Source: Nonomuraea aurantiaca (lineage in GTDB: Bacteria; Actinomycetota; Actinomycetes; Streptosporangiales; Streptosporangiaceae). Taken from it: a stretch of DNA of 64,000 bases. Shown one piece after another: positions 36,516-44,202 of this stretch (the first letter of the stretch is position 1; each line of letters starts with the position of its first letter). The position numbers were made by a program, and so were the translations under genes. A model generated the notes under the pieces. It was not told the origin of the DNA. It was given only the letters and a program-made list of their open reading frames with translations, and did not search any database. The DNA lies in the NCBI RefSeq assembly GCF_020215705.1, contig NZ_JAIWNB010000006.1:124001-188000 (forward strand). Direction: 5' to 3'.

Positions 36516-37093
36516 ACCGCAGAACGAGCCGCGGCAACCGGTGGGGTCTGGCCCTGACTGGAATCGTGCTGCTCCTCCTTGGCGCCTACGCGCTGGCCCG
36601 CGGCCTGGGGGCGTTCGGACGAGCCCGCGCGCTGACGCCGATCGTGAACTTCTCCGTGCGGTCGTTCTTCGCGGCCTGGAGCCCGTGGATCTGGTGGGCC
36701 ATCGCCCTGGTGGCCGTGATCGTGGCGCTGCTCGGCCTGCGCTGGCTGTTCGTCCAGGGGCGCCGCGACAGCCGCGACTCGCTGCGGCTGGAGACCGGCC
36801 CCGGAGGCGTCACCGACCTCACCGCGAAGGGCATGGCCTCGGCGGTCGCGGCGGACGTCGAGACCAGCCCCGCCGTGCTGAGCGCCGGGGCCGATCTTGG
36901 GTGCTCCGGCGCCCGGCCGCTGGTACGGCTGCGCCTCGTGGCGGACGAGCAGGCGCCGATGAGCGAGCTCAGGGACCATCTGTCGGGCGTGGCGATCCCG
37001 CACATGCGCAGCGCGCTGGAGGCGGATCGCGTACCGGCGGTGGCCCGGGTGACCCTGGAACCCGCCCCGGCCGCACACCGCGTCGTCCAGTGA
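36512..37093 (+). CDS. amaP: Alkaline shock response membrane anchor AmaP-like (6)
   Basis: 193 residues, GTG start overlapping the previous stop. Two membrane segments (LALTGIVLLLLGAYALARGL and WIWWAIALVAVIVALLGLRW) separated by a short loop, then a C-terminal cytoplasmic domain, the topology of AmaP, which tethers Asp23 to the membrane. Last gene of the cassette; the next gene is convergent 10 bp away. Confidence 0.82.
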   Translation: MNRRTSRGNRWGLALTGIVLLLLGAYALARGLGAFGRARALTPIVNFSVRSFFAAWSPWIWWAIALVAVIVALLGLRWLFVQGRRDSRDSLRLETGPGGVTDLTAKGMASAVAADVETSPAVLSAGADLGCSGARPLVRLRLVADEQAPMSELRDHLSGVAIPHMRSALEADRVPAVARVTLEPAPAAHRVVQ

Positions 37094-37103
37094 GACGCGC
37101 TCC

Positions 37104-37700
37104 TCAGTCGTCCAGCGGGTTGCGGGCGATGCGGTCGATGAGGCCCGCCCGGACGAACCCGCCCGCGAGGCTGGACGGCTTGCGGGTGCCCTGATCGGTC
37201 ACGCAGGCCGCGAACTCCTTGGCGATCTCCAGCCGCGGATGGCGGGCGAGCACCTCCTGCCGCAACTCCGCGGGGATCTCGTCGGTACGCCGGCCCGAGA
37301 TGTCCATGCCGGTCGAGAGCTCCAGCAGGTGTCCCTCGGGATCCTCCGCCAGCGGCACCTCGTCCCACATGTGGCGGATGATCACCTCGGCGGCCCGCGT
37401 CCTGCGCTCGACCGGCCATCCGGCCCCCGCCGCGAACGCCCAGGCCACATGCCCGCCCGCCTCCTCGAACGGCACCGTGTGGCTGTCGAACTCCGCGGTC
37501 AGCCCGATGTCGTGCAGCATCGACGACACGTACAGGAGCTCAAGGTCGAAGGCGATCCCGTGCAGTCCCGCGTACGCCGCCGCCCACAGGTAGGCGCGCA
37601 CGGAGTTGTTGAGCAACGAGGGCGAGTGATACCTGGTCGCCACCTCCAAGGCGCCCCAGCAGACGGGGGTGTCCGGGATCACGATGTCGTCGTATCTCAT
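37104..37700 (-). CDS. HD-domain hydrolase, cyanamide hydratase-like
   Basis: 198 residues. The metal motif is MLHDIGL (HD at about residues 62-63), with upstream RYHSPSLLNNSVRAYLWAA and downstream EVIIRHMWDEVP supplying further ligands. The layout matches the cyanamide hydratase/Ddi2 branch of HD proteins, but the substrate is unknown. ATG at 37700 has GAGGG close upstream. Convergent with the Asp23 operon. Confidence 0.87.
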   Translation of the reverse strand: MRYDDIVIPDTPVCWGALEVATRYHSPSLLNNSVRAYLWAAAYAGLHGIAFDLELLYVSSMLHDIGLTAEFDSHTVPFEEAGGHVAWAFAAGAGWPVERRTRAAEVIIRHMWDEVPLAEDPEGHLLELSTGMDISGRRTDEIPAELRQEVLARHPRLEIAKEFAACVTDQGTRKPSSLAGGFVRAGLIDRIARNPLDD

Positions 37701-37839
37701 GCCCTCAGCATGTCGTGAAATGTCCGGCCCGGAAACCGAGTCGCATCGAGCCGCTAACGATCCGGCACCCAACTTGACCAGTTGATCGTGATTCGGTCAG
37801 CATGTTCCGCCCCCATCTTTTTGCCCGGAAGGAACCGGC

Positions 37840-39471
37840 GTGCGCCGCCTTGCGATCCCCCTCGCTCTCATGCTCGTTTCCCCCGGGCTGGTGAGCACCG
37901 CGCACGCCGACACGTCGGTGAAGCGCACCTCGCAGTGCCAGGGCGACTGGCTGCCCGGCACGCCCACGGCGGACGAGGTCATGCGGGGTGAGCTGCCCCT
38001 GGTCGAGCAGCCTCCGGTGAAGATCGGCAAGAAGATCAACTGGAGCATGAGCCCGTACCACAACCGTTCGTGGGAGTTCGTCTTCCAGTCGCTGCGCTGG
38101 ATGGGCACGCTCGTCGTGGCGTACGAGAACAGCGGCGAGGAGCGTTACCTCGACCGGGCCGTGGAGATCACCAAGGACTGGGCCGCGAGCAACAGGCGGG
38201 GCGCCCGCGGCACACCGTCGTACGCCTGGAAGGACCACCCCGTCTCGCTCCGCTCCCAGGCGCTGGTCTGCCTGAGCATGCACGTCAAGGACGCCTGGCT
38301 CAAGCAGACACTGGCCGAGCACGGCAAGCTCCTGTCCGACTCGCGGCTCTACAAGAAGGGCCACAACCACGGGATCGACCAGGACATCGCGCTCATGGGC
38401 ATCGCCTGCCGCTACGACCGCAAGGACTGGCTGAGCCTGGCCGTCAAGCGGCTGACCGGCACGGTCAAGCTCGACGTCGACTCCCAGGGCGCGCTCATGG
38501 AGCAGGCGCCGCGCTACGCCGTCTACGTGCACAGCAGGCTCATGGTCGCGATGACCAACATGAAGGACTGCGGCCGCAAGGTGCCCGGCGAGATCACCAA
38601 GCGGGCCGACGCGCTCAAGACGTTCGTCGCTCACTCCACCCAGCCCAACGGCTTCATGGTGCCGATCGGCGACGGCAGCGCCGAGGTCGAGCCCAAGATC
38701 GAGACCGGCACGCCCAAGGAGAAGGTCAAGGTCTACAAGGCCGGTTACGTCTACGGCCGGACCGACTGGGGCAAGCCCGAATCCGCCTTCTACTCGATCA
38801 GGTTCGGCCCTGGCCTGAAGTTCCACGGCCACGAGGACCACCTGAGCGTGACCTACTACGCCCAGGGCCGCGACATCCTGGTCGACGGCGGTTTCAACTC
38901 CTATGAGAAGAGCTCCTACCGCTACTGGACGCTCTCCCCCGAGGCCCACAACGTGCCGTCCGTGGTGGGCGGGCGCTTCCGGCCGCGCACGGCCAGCAAG
39001 CTCATCAAGTCCTCGTACGGCAAGGACCGGCAGGCCTTCCGGCTGACCGACACGGCCTACGGCGCCTCCCGCACCCGATCGGTGCTGGTGAACCACGGCC
39101 AGGACGTGATGGCGGTGCTCGACACCGCCTCCGGCGGCAAGAAGGTCAAGAACCTGTGGCGGTTCGCCCCGTCGCTCAAGGTGATCTCCAACGGCGGCGG
39201 CCGGGTCGTGCTGGGCGACGGGAAGTATCGGGTCACGATGGTCCAGCTGGCGGGGTGCAAGCCGGTGGGCGGGCAGCAGGTGCAGCGGGGCGGGAAGCTG
39301 GGCTGGGTGTCGCCGACGTACCTGTCGAAGGTGCCGACGAACGTCGTCGTCTCCCCCGCCGCCACGTCGCTGCTGACCGTCATCGTGCCCGACACCGACG
39401 CGCCGAAGGTGTCCTGCTCGGGCGGGAAGGTCAAGGTCCAGGGCCTGACCTTCCCCGCCAAGCTGCTCTAG
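37840..39471 (+). CDS. Secreted heparinase II/III-like polysaccharide lyase
   Basis: 543 residues with a signal peptide (cleavage likely after STAHA, residue ~24). An alpha/alpha toroid N-terminal part is followed by the heparinase II/III C-terminal beta-sheet signature HGHEDHLSVTYYAQGRDILV; the catalytic Tyr/His region around NHGIDQDIALMG is also recognisable. Export implies attack on an extracellular uronic-acid polysaccharide. GTG at 37840 with GGAAGGAA. No transport or sugar-use genes are adjacent. The stop overlaps the cimA stop by 4 bp, tail to tail. Confidence 0.85.
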   Translation: MRRLAIPLALMLVSPGLVSTAHADTSVKRTSQCQGDWLPGTPTADEVMRGELPLVEQPPVKIGKKINWSMSPYHNRSWEFVFQSLRWMGTLVVAYENSGEERYLDRAVEITKDWAASNRRGARGTPSYAWKDHPVSLRSQALVCLSMHVKDAWLKQTLAEHGKLLSDSRLYKKGHNHGIDQDIALMGIACRYDRKDWLSLAVKRLTGTVKLDVDSQGALMEQAPRYAVYVHSRLMVAMTNMKDCGRKVPGEITKRADALKTFVAHSTQPNGFMVPIGDGSAEVEPKIETGTPKEKVKVYKAGYVYGRTDWGKPESAFYSIRFGPGLKFHGHEDHLSVTYYAQGRDILVDGGFNSYEKSSYRYWTLSPEAHNVPSVVGGRFRPRTASKLIKSSYGKDRQAFRLTDTAYGASRTRSVLVNHGQDVMAVLDTASGGKKVKNLWRFAPSLKVISNGGGRVVLGDGKYRVTMVQLAGCKPVGGQQVQRGGKLGWVSPTYLSKVPTNVVVSPAATSLLTVIVPDTDAPKVSCSGGKVKVQGLTFPAKLL

Positions 39472-41045
39472 CCCGCTTCGCGGCCCGCGCGGAGCAGGCC
39501 GTACGTCACCGCTTGCTCCAGCGCCTGCCAGGAGGCGTCGATGATGTTCTCGGCGACGCCGACCGTGGACCACTCGGCCGTGTCGTCGCTGGAGGTGATG
39601 AGCACGCGGGTGATGGCGTCGGTGCCGTGGGTGCCCTCGAGTATGCGTACCTTGTAGTCGATGAGCTCCAGCCTGGCCAGCTCGGGGTAGAGCTTCTCCA
39701 GTCCCAGGCGTACCGCCCGGTCGAGCGCGTTGACCGGGCCGTTGCCCTCGCCGGTGGCGACGATGCGCTCGCCCTTGGCGTGCAGCTTGACCGTGGCCTC
39801 GCTGACCAGCTCGCCGCCCTTGGTGCGCTCGACGATCACCCGCCACGACTCGACCTCGAAGTGGCGCTTGCGCTGTCCGTGGACGGTGTCGCGCAGCAGC
39901 AGCTCGAAGGAGGCGTCGGCGGCCTCGAACGTGAAGCCCCTGGACTCCAGGTCCTTCACCCGGTCGACCAGCGTCTTGGTGGCCTCGGGGGTGAGTTCGT
40001 AGCCCAGCTCGCGGCCTTTGAGCTCGACCGAGGCGCGGCCGGCCATGTCGGAGACCAGCATGCGCATGTCGTTGCCGACCTGGGCGGGGTCGATGTGCTG
40101 GTAGAGGTTGGGGTCGACCTTGATGGCGCTGGCGTGCAGCCCGGCCTTGTGCGCGAACGCCGACATGCCGACGTAGGGCGCGTGGGAGTTGGGCGTGACG
40201 TTGGTGACCTCGGTGATCGCATGGGCGATGCGCGTCATGTCGGCGAGCGACTCCTGCGGCACCAGGTCGAAGCCCCGCTTGAGCTGGAGGTTCGCGACCA
40301 CGGTGAACAGGTTGGCGTTGCCGGACCGCTCGCCGTAGCCGTTGGCGCAGCCCTGCACGTGCGTGGCGCCGGCCTTGACGGCGGCGAGCGTGTTGGCGAC
40401 CGCGCAACCGGTGTCGTCATGGCAGTGGATGCCGACGCGGGCGCTGGTCTGGACGGCGGCGTGGACGATGTCGGCCAGCTCGTCGGGGAGCATGCCGCCG
40501 TTGGTGTCGCACAGGGCGATGACGTCGGCGCCCGCCTCGGCCGCGGTGCGCAGGACCTCGAGCGCGTAGGCTGGGTTGGACTTGTAGCCGTCGAAGAAGT
40601 GCTCGGCATCGAGGAAGACTCGCTGTCCCCCCGCACGAAGGTGGGAGACCGTGTCGCGGATCATCGCGAGGTTCTCCTGGAGAGTCGTACGGAGGGCCAG
40701 CTCCACGTGCCGGTCGTGGCTCTTGGCGACAAGGGTCACGACCGGCGCGCCGGATTCGCGCAAGGCGGCCACCAACGGGTCGTCGGCTGCCTTCACACCT
40801 GCTCGGCGGGTCGCGCCGAACGCGGCGAGCTGCGCGTGCTTCAGGTCGAGCTCTGTTTGAGCGCGCCTGAAGAACTCGGTGTCCTTGGGGTTGGCGCCGG
40901 GCCAGCCCCCTTCGATGAAGCCGACACCCAGGCCGTCCAGCTGCCGCGCGACGGCGAGTTTGTCGGCGACGGTGAGGGTGAGGCCCTCCTGCTGGGCGCC
41001 ATCACGCAGCGTCGTGTCATAGACGTGAAAGCGGTCGTCGGCCAT
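39468..41045 (-). CDS. cimA: Citramalate synthase
   Basis: CimA condenses pyruvate and acetyl-CoA to citramalate, a threonine-independent route to isoleucine. The catalytic start YDTTLRDGAQQEGLTL (residues 7-22), the metal segment HCHDDTGCAVANTLAA and the C-terminal LeuA-type allosteric domain (from ~residue 380) are present. ATG at 41045 follows AGGGAGACGACACC. The CimA/LeuA family includes homocitrate synthases, but the GLHASAIKVDPNLY segment favours CimA. Transcription passes an attenuator-like leader. Confidence 0.92.
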   Translation of the reverse strand: MADDRFHVYDTTLRDGAQQEGLTLTVADKLAVARQLDGLGVGFIEGGWPGANPKDTEFFRRAQTELDLKHAQLAAFGATRRAGVKAADDPLVAALRESGAPVVTLVAKSHDRHVELALRTTLQENLAMIRDTVSHLRAGGQRVFLDAEHFFDGYKSNPAYALEVLRTAAEAGADVIALCDTNGGMLPDELADIVHAAVQTSARVGIHCHDDTGCAVANTLAAVKAGATHVQGCANGYGERSGNANLFTVVANLQLKRGFDLVPQESLADMTRIAHAITEVTNVTPNSHAPYVGMSAFAHKAGLHASAIKVDPNLYQHIDPAQVGNDMRMLVSDMAGRASVELKGRELGYELTPEATKTLVDRVKDLESRGFTFEAADASFELLLRDTVHGQRKRHFEVESWRVIVERTKGGELVSEATVKLHAKGERIVATGEGNGPVNALDRAVRLGLEKLYPELARLELIDYKVRILEGTHGTDAITRVLITSSDDTAEWSTVGVAENIIDASWQALEQAVTYGLLRAGREAG

Positions 41046-41065
41046 GGTGTCGTCTCCCTGGAAAA

Positions 41066-41132
41066 CAAAAAGACCCCTCACGGACGTGAGAGGTCTGCGC
41101 GCTGGCGGTGTCCCTTTGTCAGCCAGCGCGCC
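41066..41132 (-). promoter_or_regulatory. Attenuator of cimA: leader hairpin and intrinsic terminator
   Basis: Minus strand, 5' to 3': hairpin 1 has arms GCGCGCTGGC / GCCAGCGCGC (41131-41097) and holds the leader-peptide stop in its loop. The terminator has arms AGACCTCTCACG / CGTGAGGGGTCT (41096-41071) and a TTTTT run at 41070-41066. The leader bases GGTCTGC (about 41142-41148) can pair with GCAGACC at the hairpin-1/terminator junction, so alternative folds are possible. Confidence 0.8.
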
Positions 41133-41160
41133 TGCTGATAATGAGCAGACCGTAGAACAT
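41119..41160 (-). CDS. cimA leader peptide (13 aa)
   Basis: An open frame of 13 codons, MFYGLLIISRRAG, ends at TGA inside the first leader hairpin. Codons 5-8 are Leu-Leu-Ile-Ile, the end products of the pathway cimA feeds or borders. There is no strong Shine-Dalgarno, so initiation may be from a near-leaderless mRNA. It fits a ribosome-controlled attenuator; expression not shown. Confidence 0.8.
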   Translation of the reverse strand: MFYGLLIISRRAG

Positions 41161-41181
41161 GGTGCTTGTGAGTCTGCCACA

Positions 41182-41211
41182 TCTATCCACTGGTCGGCAC
41201 ATCGATCTCAA
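41182..41211 (-). promoter_or_regulatory. Candidate promoter of the cimA leader
   Basis: TTGAGA (41211-41206) and GATAGA (41187-41182) are 18 bases apart on the minus strand; transcription would start about 15 bases before the leader ATG. Confidence 0.5.
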
Positions 41212-41268
41212 CCCTTGGGATGTCTCCGACGGTGACGCGCGCCGATCCTGCGGCGATGGGGGACGCAC

Positions 41269-41919
41269 TCAGACGGTGATGCCTGATCCGCCGGTGATGG
41301 CCCGCTCCAGGGTGGCCGGGTCGAAGGCCTCGTTGCCCAGCACCTCACCGTCGAGGAGCAGCGTCGGCGTTCCGTCGATCCCCGCCTTCGCGCTCTCCTG
41401 CAGATGCGCGTCGGCGTACGACTGCGAGGTCACGCACTGGTCGACGTCCGCGCCGACCTTCCTGGCCGCCTTGGCCAGCTCCTGTACGTCGAAGCCCGAG
41501 GCCAGCCCGTGCGGCGAGGGCTGCATCGCGTACAGCTCCTCCCTGAACGCCAGCCAGCTCTCCTCGGGCACGCAGCGGGCAGCGGCGGCGGCGCGGATGG
41601 AGTTGGACCGCATGGGCTCGTCCTCGAAGACCGTCACCGGATGGAAGACGACCTTGACCTTGCCCTCCTTGGCCAGCCGCTCGATCGTCGCGTTGACCCT
41701 GGTGTGCAGCTCCTTGCAGACGGGACAGTCGAAGTCCTCGTAGAGGTCGAGGACAGGGGCGTCGCCGCCCCTGTCCGCGAGCACCATGGAACCGTCGGGT
41801 TGCCGGGTGAGCCGCACTCCCTGTGCCGCCGACGTGCCGGGCTCAGAGAACGCCACGACAGTCAGCAGCACGACGAGCGCCACACCCACGGCCACGATGG
41901 CCGTCACCCGTTTGTTCAT
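41269..41919 (-). CDS. Membrane-anchored thioredoxin-fold (DsbA-like) protein
   Basis: 216 residues: an N-terminal signal anchor (residues ~5-24), then a DsbA-type thioredoxin fold with active site CPVC (C65, C68) in YEDFDCPVCKEL and the cis-proline in GIDGTPTLLL. It should act outside the membrane in disulfide oxidation or isomerisation. It is transcribed alone; the upstream neighbour on the same strand is the TetR gene 63 bp away. Confidence 0.9.
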   Translation of the reverse strand: MNKRVTAIVAVGVALVVLLTVVAFSEPGTSAAQGVRLTRQPDGSMVLADRGGDAPVLDLYEDFDCPVCKELHTRVNATIERLAKEGKVKVVFHPVTVFEDEPMRSNSIRAAAAARCVPEESWLAFREELYAMQPSPHGLASGFDVQELAKAARKVGADVDQCVTSQSYADAHLQESAKAGIDGTPTLLLDGEVLGNEAFDPATLERAITGGSGITV

Positions 41920-41981
41920 TTTGCCCGCCCTTAGCTCATTGATCGCCGAGACCTTACCCGAAGAGCGAGGGCGGGCGTCTG

Positions 41982-42734
41982 TCAGCCTCCAGCCGAGCCG
42001 TTGCCGTTTCCGTTGTGGTTTCCGTTGTGGTGACCGTTGCCGTTTCCGTTGCCGTACGCGCGCATGAACGTCCGGACCCCGGCGGCGATGGAGGCGTCGA
42101 GCTCGTCGTCTCGCATCGACGCCTCGCCGATGGTCCAGCCGACCTGGGCGTCATACGTGATCAACGCCAGGAAGTCGCGCGCCGCCTGATCGGGGTCGGC
42201 CAGGGAGAGCTTCCCGGCCAGCGCCAGCCGGGCGAACCTGGCGGCCAGGGACCCCGCGAGCTGGCCCTGACCACGCTGCCGCCACTGCCTGGCGATGTCG
42301 GGACGCCGAGATCCCTCTGCCTGGACGAGTGTGCGCAAGGCGCGCGCCCGCTCGTCCATGAGACAGTCACGCATGAGAGCACCGGCGAACGCCGTCAGCT
42401 CCGCCATGAGGTTCGCCGGACGATCGGGAAAGGTCTCGATCATGGCGAATTGCTGGGCATTGACCCGATCGAAGTTCTCGTCGATCAGGGACTCGAACAA
42501 GCGCTGCTTGTCGCCCAGATGGTTGTAGATGGTCTGTTTGGATACCGCCGCTTCAGCGGCGATGGTTTCGATGCTCGCACCCGAGTAACCGTCGCGGACG
42601 AACACCCTCATTGCAGCGGTCATGATCGCTTCTCGTTTGGCGATACGCCCGCGCGGAGCAGCCTTTCCGGTCGCCCCTAGGCCCCTCGCCGAGGTCGCCG
42701 TTTCACCCACCCCGTAAGAGTACCCGTTTGACAT
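41982..42734 (-). CDS. TetR-family regulator with Asn/Gly/His-rich tail
   Basis: 250 residues. HTH near residues 55-78 (IAAEAAVSKQTIYNHLGDKQ), followed by an all-helical ligand domain. The last ~25 residues are low-complexity Asn/Gly/His (GNGNGHH, NGNHNG), encoded by short repeats around TTTCCGTTG; such a tail could bind metal or be accidental. The ATG at 42734 has no clear Shine-Dalgarno. A perfect palindrome lies 13 bp upstream, so self-repression is likely. The target may be the downstream DsbA-like gene. Confidence 0.87.
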   Translation of the reverse strand: MSNGYSYGVGETATSARGLGATGKAAPRGRIAKREAIMTAAMRVFVRDGYSGASIETIAAEAAVSKQTIYNHLGDKQRLFESLIDENFDRVNAQQFAMIETFPDRPANLMAELTAFAGALMRDCLMDERARALRTLVQAEGSRRPDIARQWRQRGQGQLAGSLAARFARLALAGKLSLADPDQAARDFLALITYDAQVGWTIGEASMRDDELDASIAAGVRTFMRAYGNGNGNGHHNGNHNGNGNGSAGG

Positions 42735-42746
42735 ATCGGACGTTTT

Positions 42747-42760
42747 ATGTCTTTAGACAT
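42747..42760. promoter_or_regulatory. TetR operator candidate
   Basis: ATGTCTTTAGACAT is a perfect 14-bp palindrome located 13 bp upstream of the TetR start; a related partial copy (ACATATCGGACG) lies next to it. Confidence 0.6.
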
Positions 42761-42811
42761 TGGGGATTATGACTTTCCCCATTGCGCCCGGGCAACTGGC
42801 CGGAGCTGCTC

Positions 42812-44136
42812 CCATACTGATTGAGAATAAAATCATCAACTACCACCGACCGAAGCCGGTGATTTGCTCTCACGGTCCCGTCTGGCAGAAGGGAGACCGG
42901 TAGCGTGTGGCTGGTTGATAACAGCCCAGCCCGCAGCGCCGCGTGCGGCGATGTTGCGGGCCGCGATGTGGTCGGCGTGCCCAGCGAGGCCGCACCTTTG
43001 GCAGTCGAACCGGCCCCGCGCCGGCCGATTCGCCCTGCTGACGTACCCGCACTCCGGGCAGCCCTGCGAGGTGTAGGCGGGGTCGACCAGCAGGAAGGCG
43101 ACTCCGGCCCGGGCGGCCTTGTAGCGGGTGAAGGTGATCTGCTGAGCGAAGGCCCAGCCGTGCAGGGTGCGCCGCTGGAACCGATGAGCCCTTACCCGCC
43201 CGCGGATACCCTGCAGATCCTCCAGGGCGACACCACGGCCGGTGCGTTCGGCTTCACGCACCACGAACTTGCTGATCTGGTGGTTGAGATGGGTCATCAT
43301 CCGGTGCTCACGCCCGGACAGACGGCGCAGCACCCGCCGCGCCGCAGACGTCCCCTTCCTCTGCAACCGCCGACGTTGGCGATGCCGCCGCTCCCGCAGC
43401 GTACGGACATGGCCGTTACCACCGATCGGCCCTGGCAGGGCCGGGCCAGGCAGCACCACGCCGTCGCCGGTGACCGCCAGGTTCACCACCCCTTGATCCA
43501 CCCCAAGAAAGCCGCCGACCGGCTCACGCACCGCCGGCTTGGGCAGGGTGAGGGCGACCTGCAGCAGCCACACCCCGCGCTGGCAGATCAGGTCCGCCTC
43601 CCCCACCGACAACGTGTCCACGGCCTTGAGGTCTTCCGGCCGACCGGTGTAGGGGACGGTGACGCGGCCGGTGGGAGTCCACAGCGACACCGTCCGGGCG
43701 TCCCGGTTGAAACTCATCAGCCGGGCGTCGTAAGGGACGGCGCCGTGCGGGCGGAAGATGTGAGCGCGTTTCTTGCTGGCGCGCCGGTTGGCGTAGGCGG
43801 CGGCGACCCGGGCGATCGCCCGCACCGCCGCTTGCGCGCCCAGCCCAGCCACCTGCGCCCGCACCTCGTAGTAGGCCAGCCGGTGCAACTCCAGCACGGT
43901 GAAGACGCGGTGCTGCCAGGCCAGGCGCGAGACGACGGTGGCCGCCTGATTGCACACCTGCACCGCCGTGGCCAGCGCGTCGGCTTGGGCCGGGGCGGGT
44001 GTGAGCCGCAACTGCACGGTCGTGGGCAGGCCGTTGCGTTTGGTGGTGGAGCGGCGGATCGCCATCGCGCACCTCCTGTCACAGCGGCCCCACCCACCGC
44101 ACATATTACCGAACGTGACCGAGTCTTTCCATACTG
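42812..44136 (-). mobile_element. Stand-alone TnpB element (IS605/IS1341 type)
   Basis: Contains one tnpB gene and no tnpA. It is bounded by an 8-bp direct repeat CCATACTG at 42812-42819 and 44129-44136. A hairpin (CACCGgcttcggtCGGTG on the minus strand) overlaps the tnpB 3' end at 42844-42861, as at IS605 right ends. A larger hairpin lies just outside the left side. Exact ends are uncertain, since this family normally makes no target duplication. Confidence 0.6.
42836..44065 (-). CDS. tnpB: TnpB, RNA-guided nuclease of an IS605-type element
   Basis: 409 residues, the usual TnpB length. The RuvC residues are D190 (GVDQGVVNLAV), E282 (VALEDLQGI) and D365 (HADHIAARNIA), and the zinc ribbon is CPEC and CQRC (336-358). 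All catalytic positions are intact. ATG at 44065 has AGGAGG six bases upstream. TnpB proteins cleave DNA next to a TAM using an omegaRNA transcribed across the element 3' end, here expected around 42820-42960. No TnpA, so mobility would need help in trans. Confidence 0.93.
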   Translation of the reverse strand: MAIRRSTTKRNGLPTTVQLRLTPAPAQADALATAVQVCNQAATVVSRLAWQHRVFTVLELHRLAYYEVRAQVAGLGAQAAVRAIARVAAAYANRRASKKRAHIFRPHGAVPYDARLMSFNRDARTVSLWTPTGRVTVPYTGRPEDLKAVDTLSVGEADLICQRGVWLLQVALTLPKPAVREPVGGFLGVDQGVVNLAVTGDGVVLPGPALPGPIGGNGHVRTLRERRHRQRRRLQRKGTSAARRVLRRLSGREHRMMTHLNHQISKFVVREAERTGRGVALEDLQGIRGRVRAHRFQRRTLHGWAFAQQITFTRYKAARAGVAFLLVDPAYTSQGCPECGYVSRANRPARGRFDCQRCGLAGHADHIAARNIAARGAAGWAVINQPHATGLPSARRDRESKSPASVGGS

Positions 44137-44150
44137 TTTTCGAAAGGAGG

Positions 44151-44196
44151 GGTGGCGCTTCCTTCCGGCCCTGAAGGACCGGGTCTCCGCGCCACC
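44151..44196. other. 46-base hairpin in the 5' region of the O-methyltransferase
   Basis: Arms GGTGGCGC / GCGCCACC enclose a second stem around CCGGCCCTGAAGGACCGG. It follows an AGGAGG and ends 6 bases before the ATG of the methyltransferase. It resembles the structured ends of TnpB elements and may be the left end or a separate relic. Confidence 0.55.
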
Positions 44197-44202
44197 ATTT
44201 AG

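Noticed and set aside
42812..44136. Target-site duplication proving the TnpB element ends
   Set aside because: IS605-type elements do not duplicate targets, and an 8-mer can recur by chance; kept only as a note.
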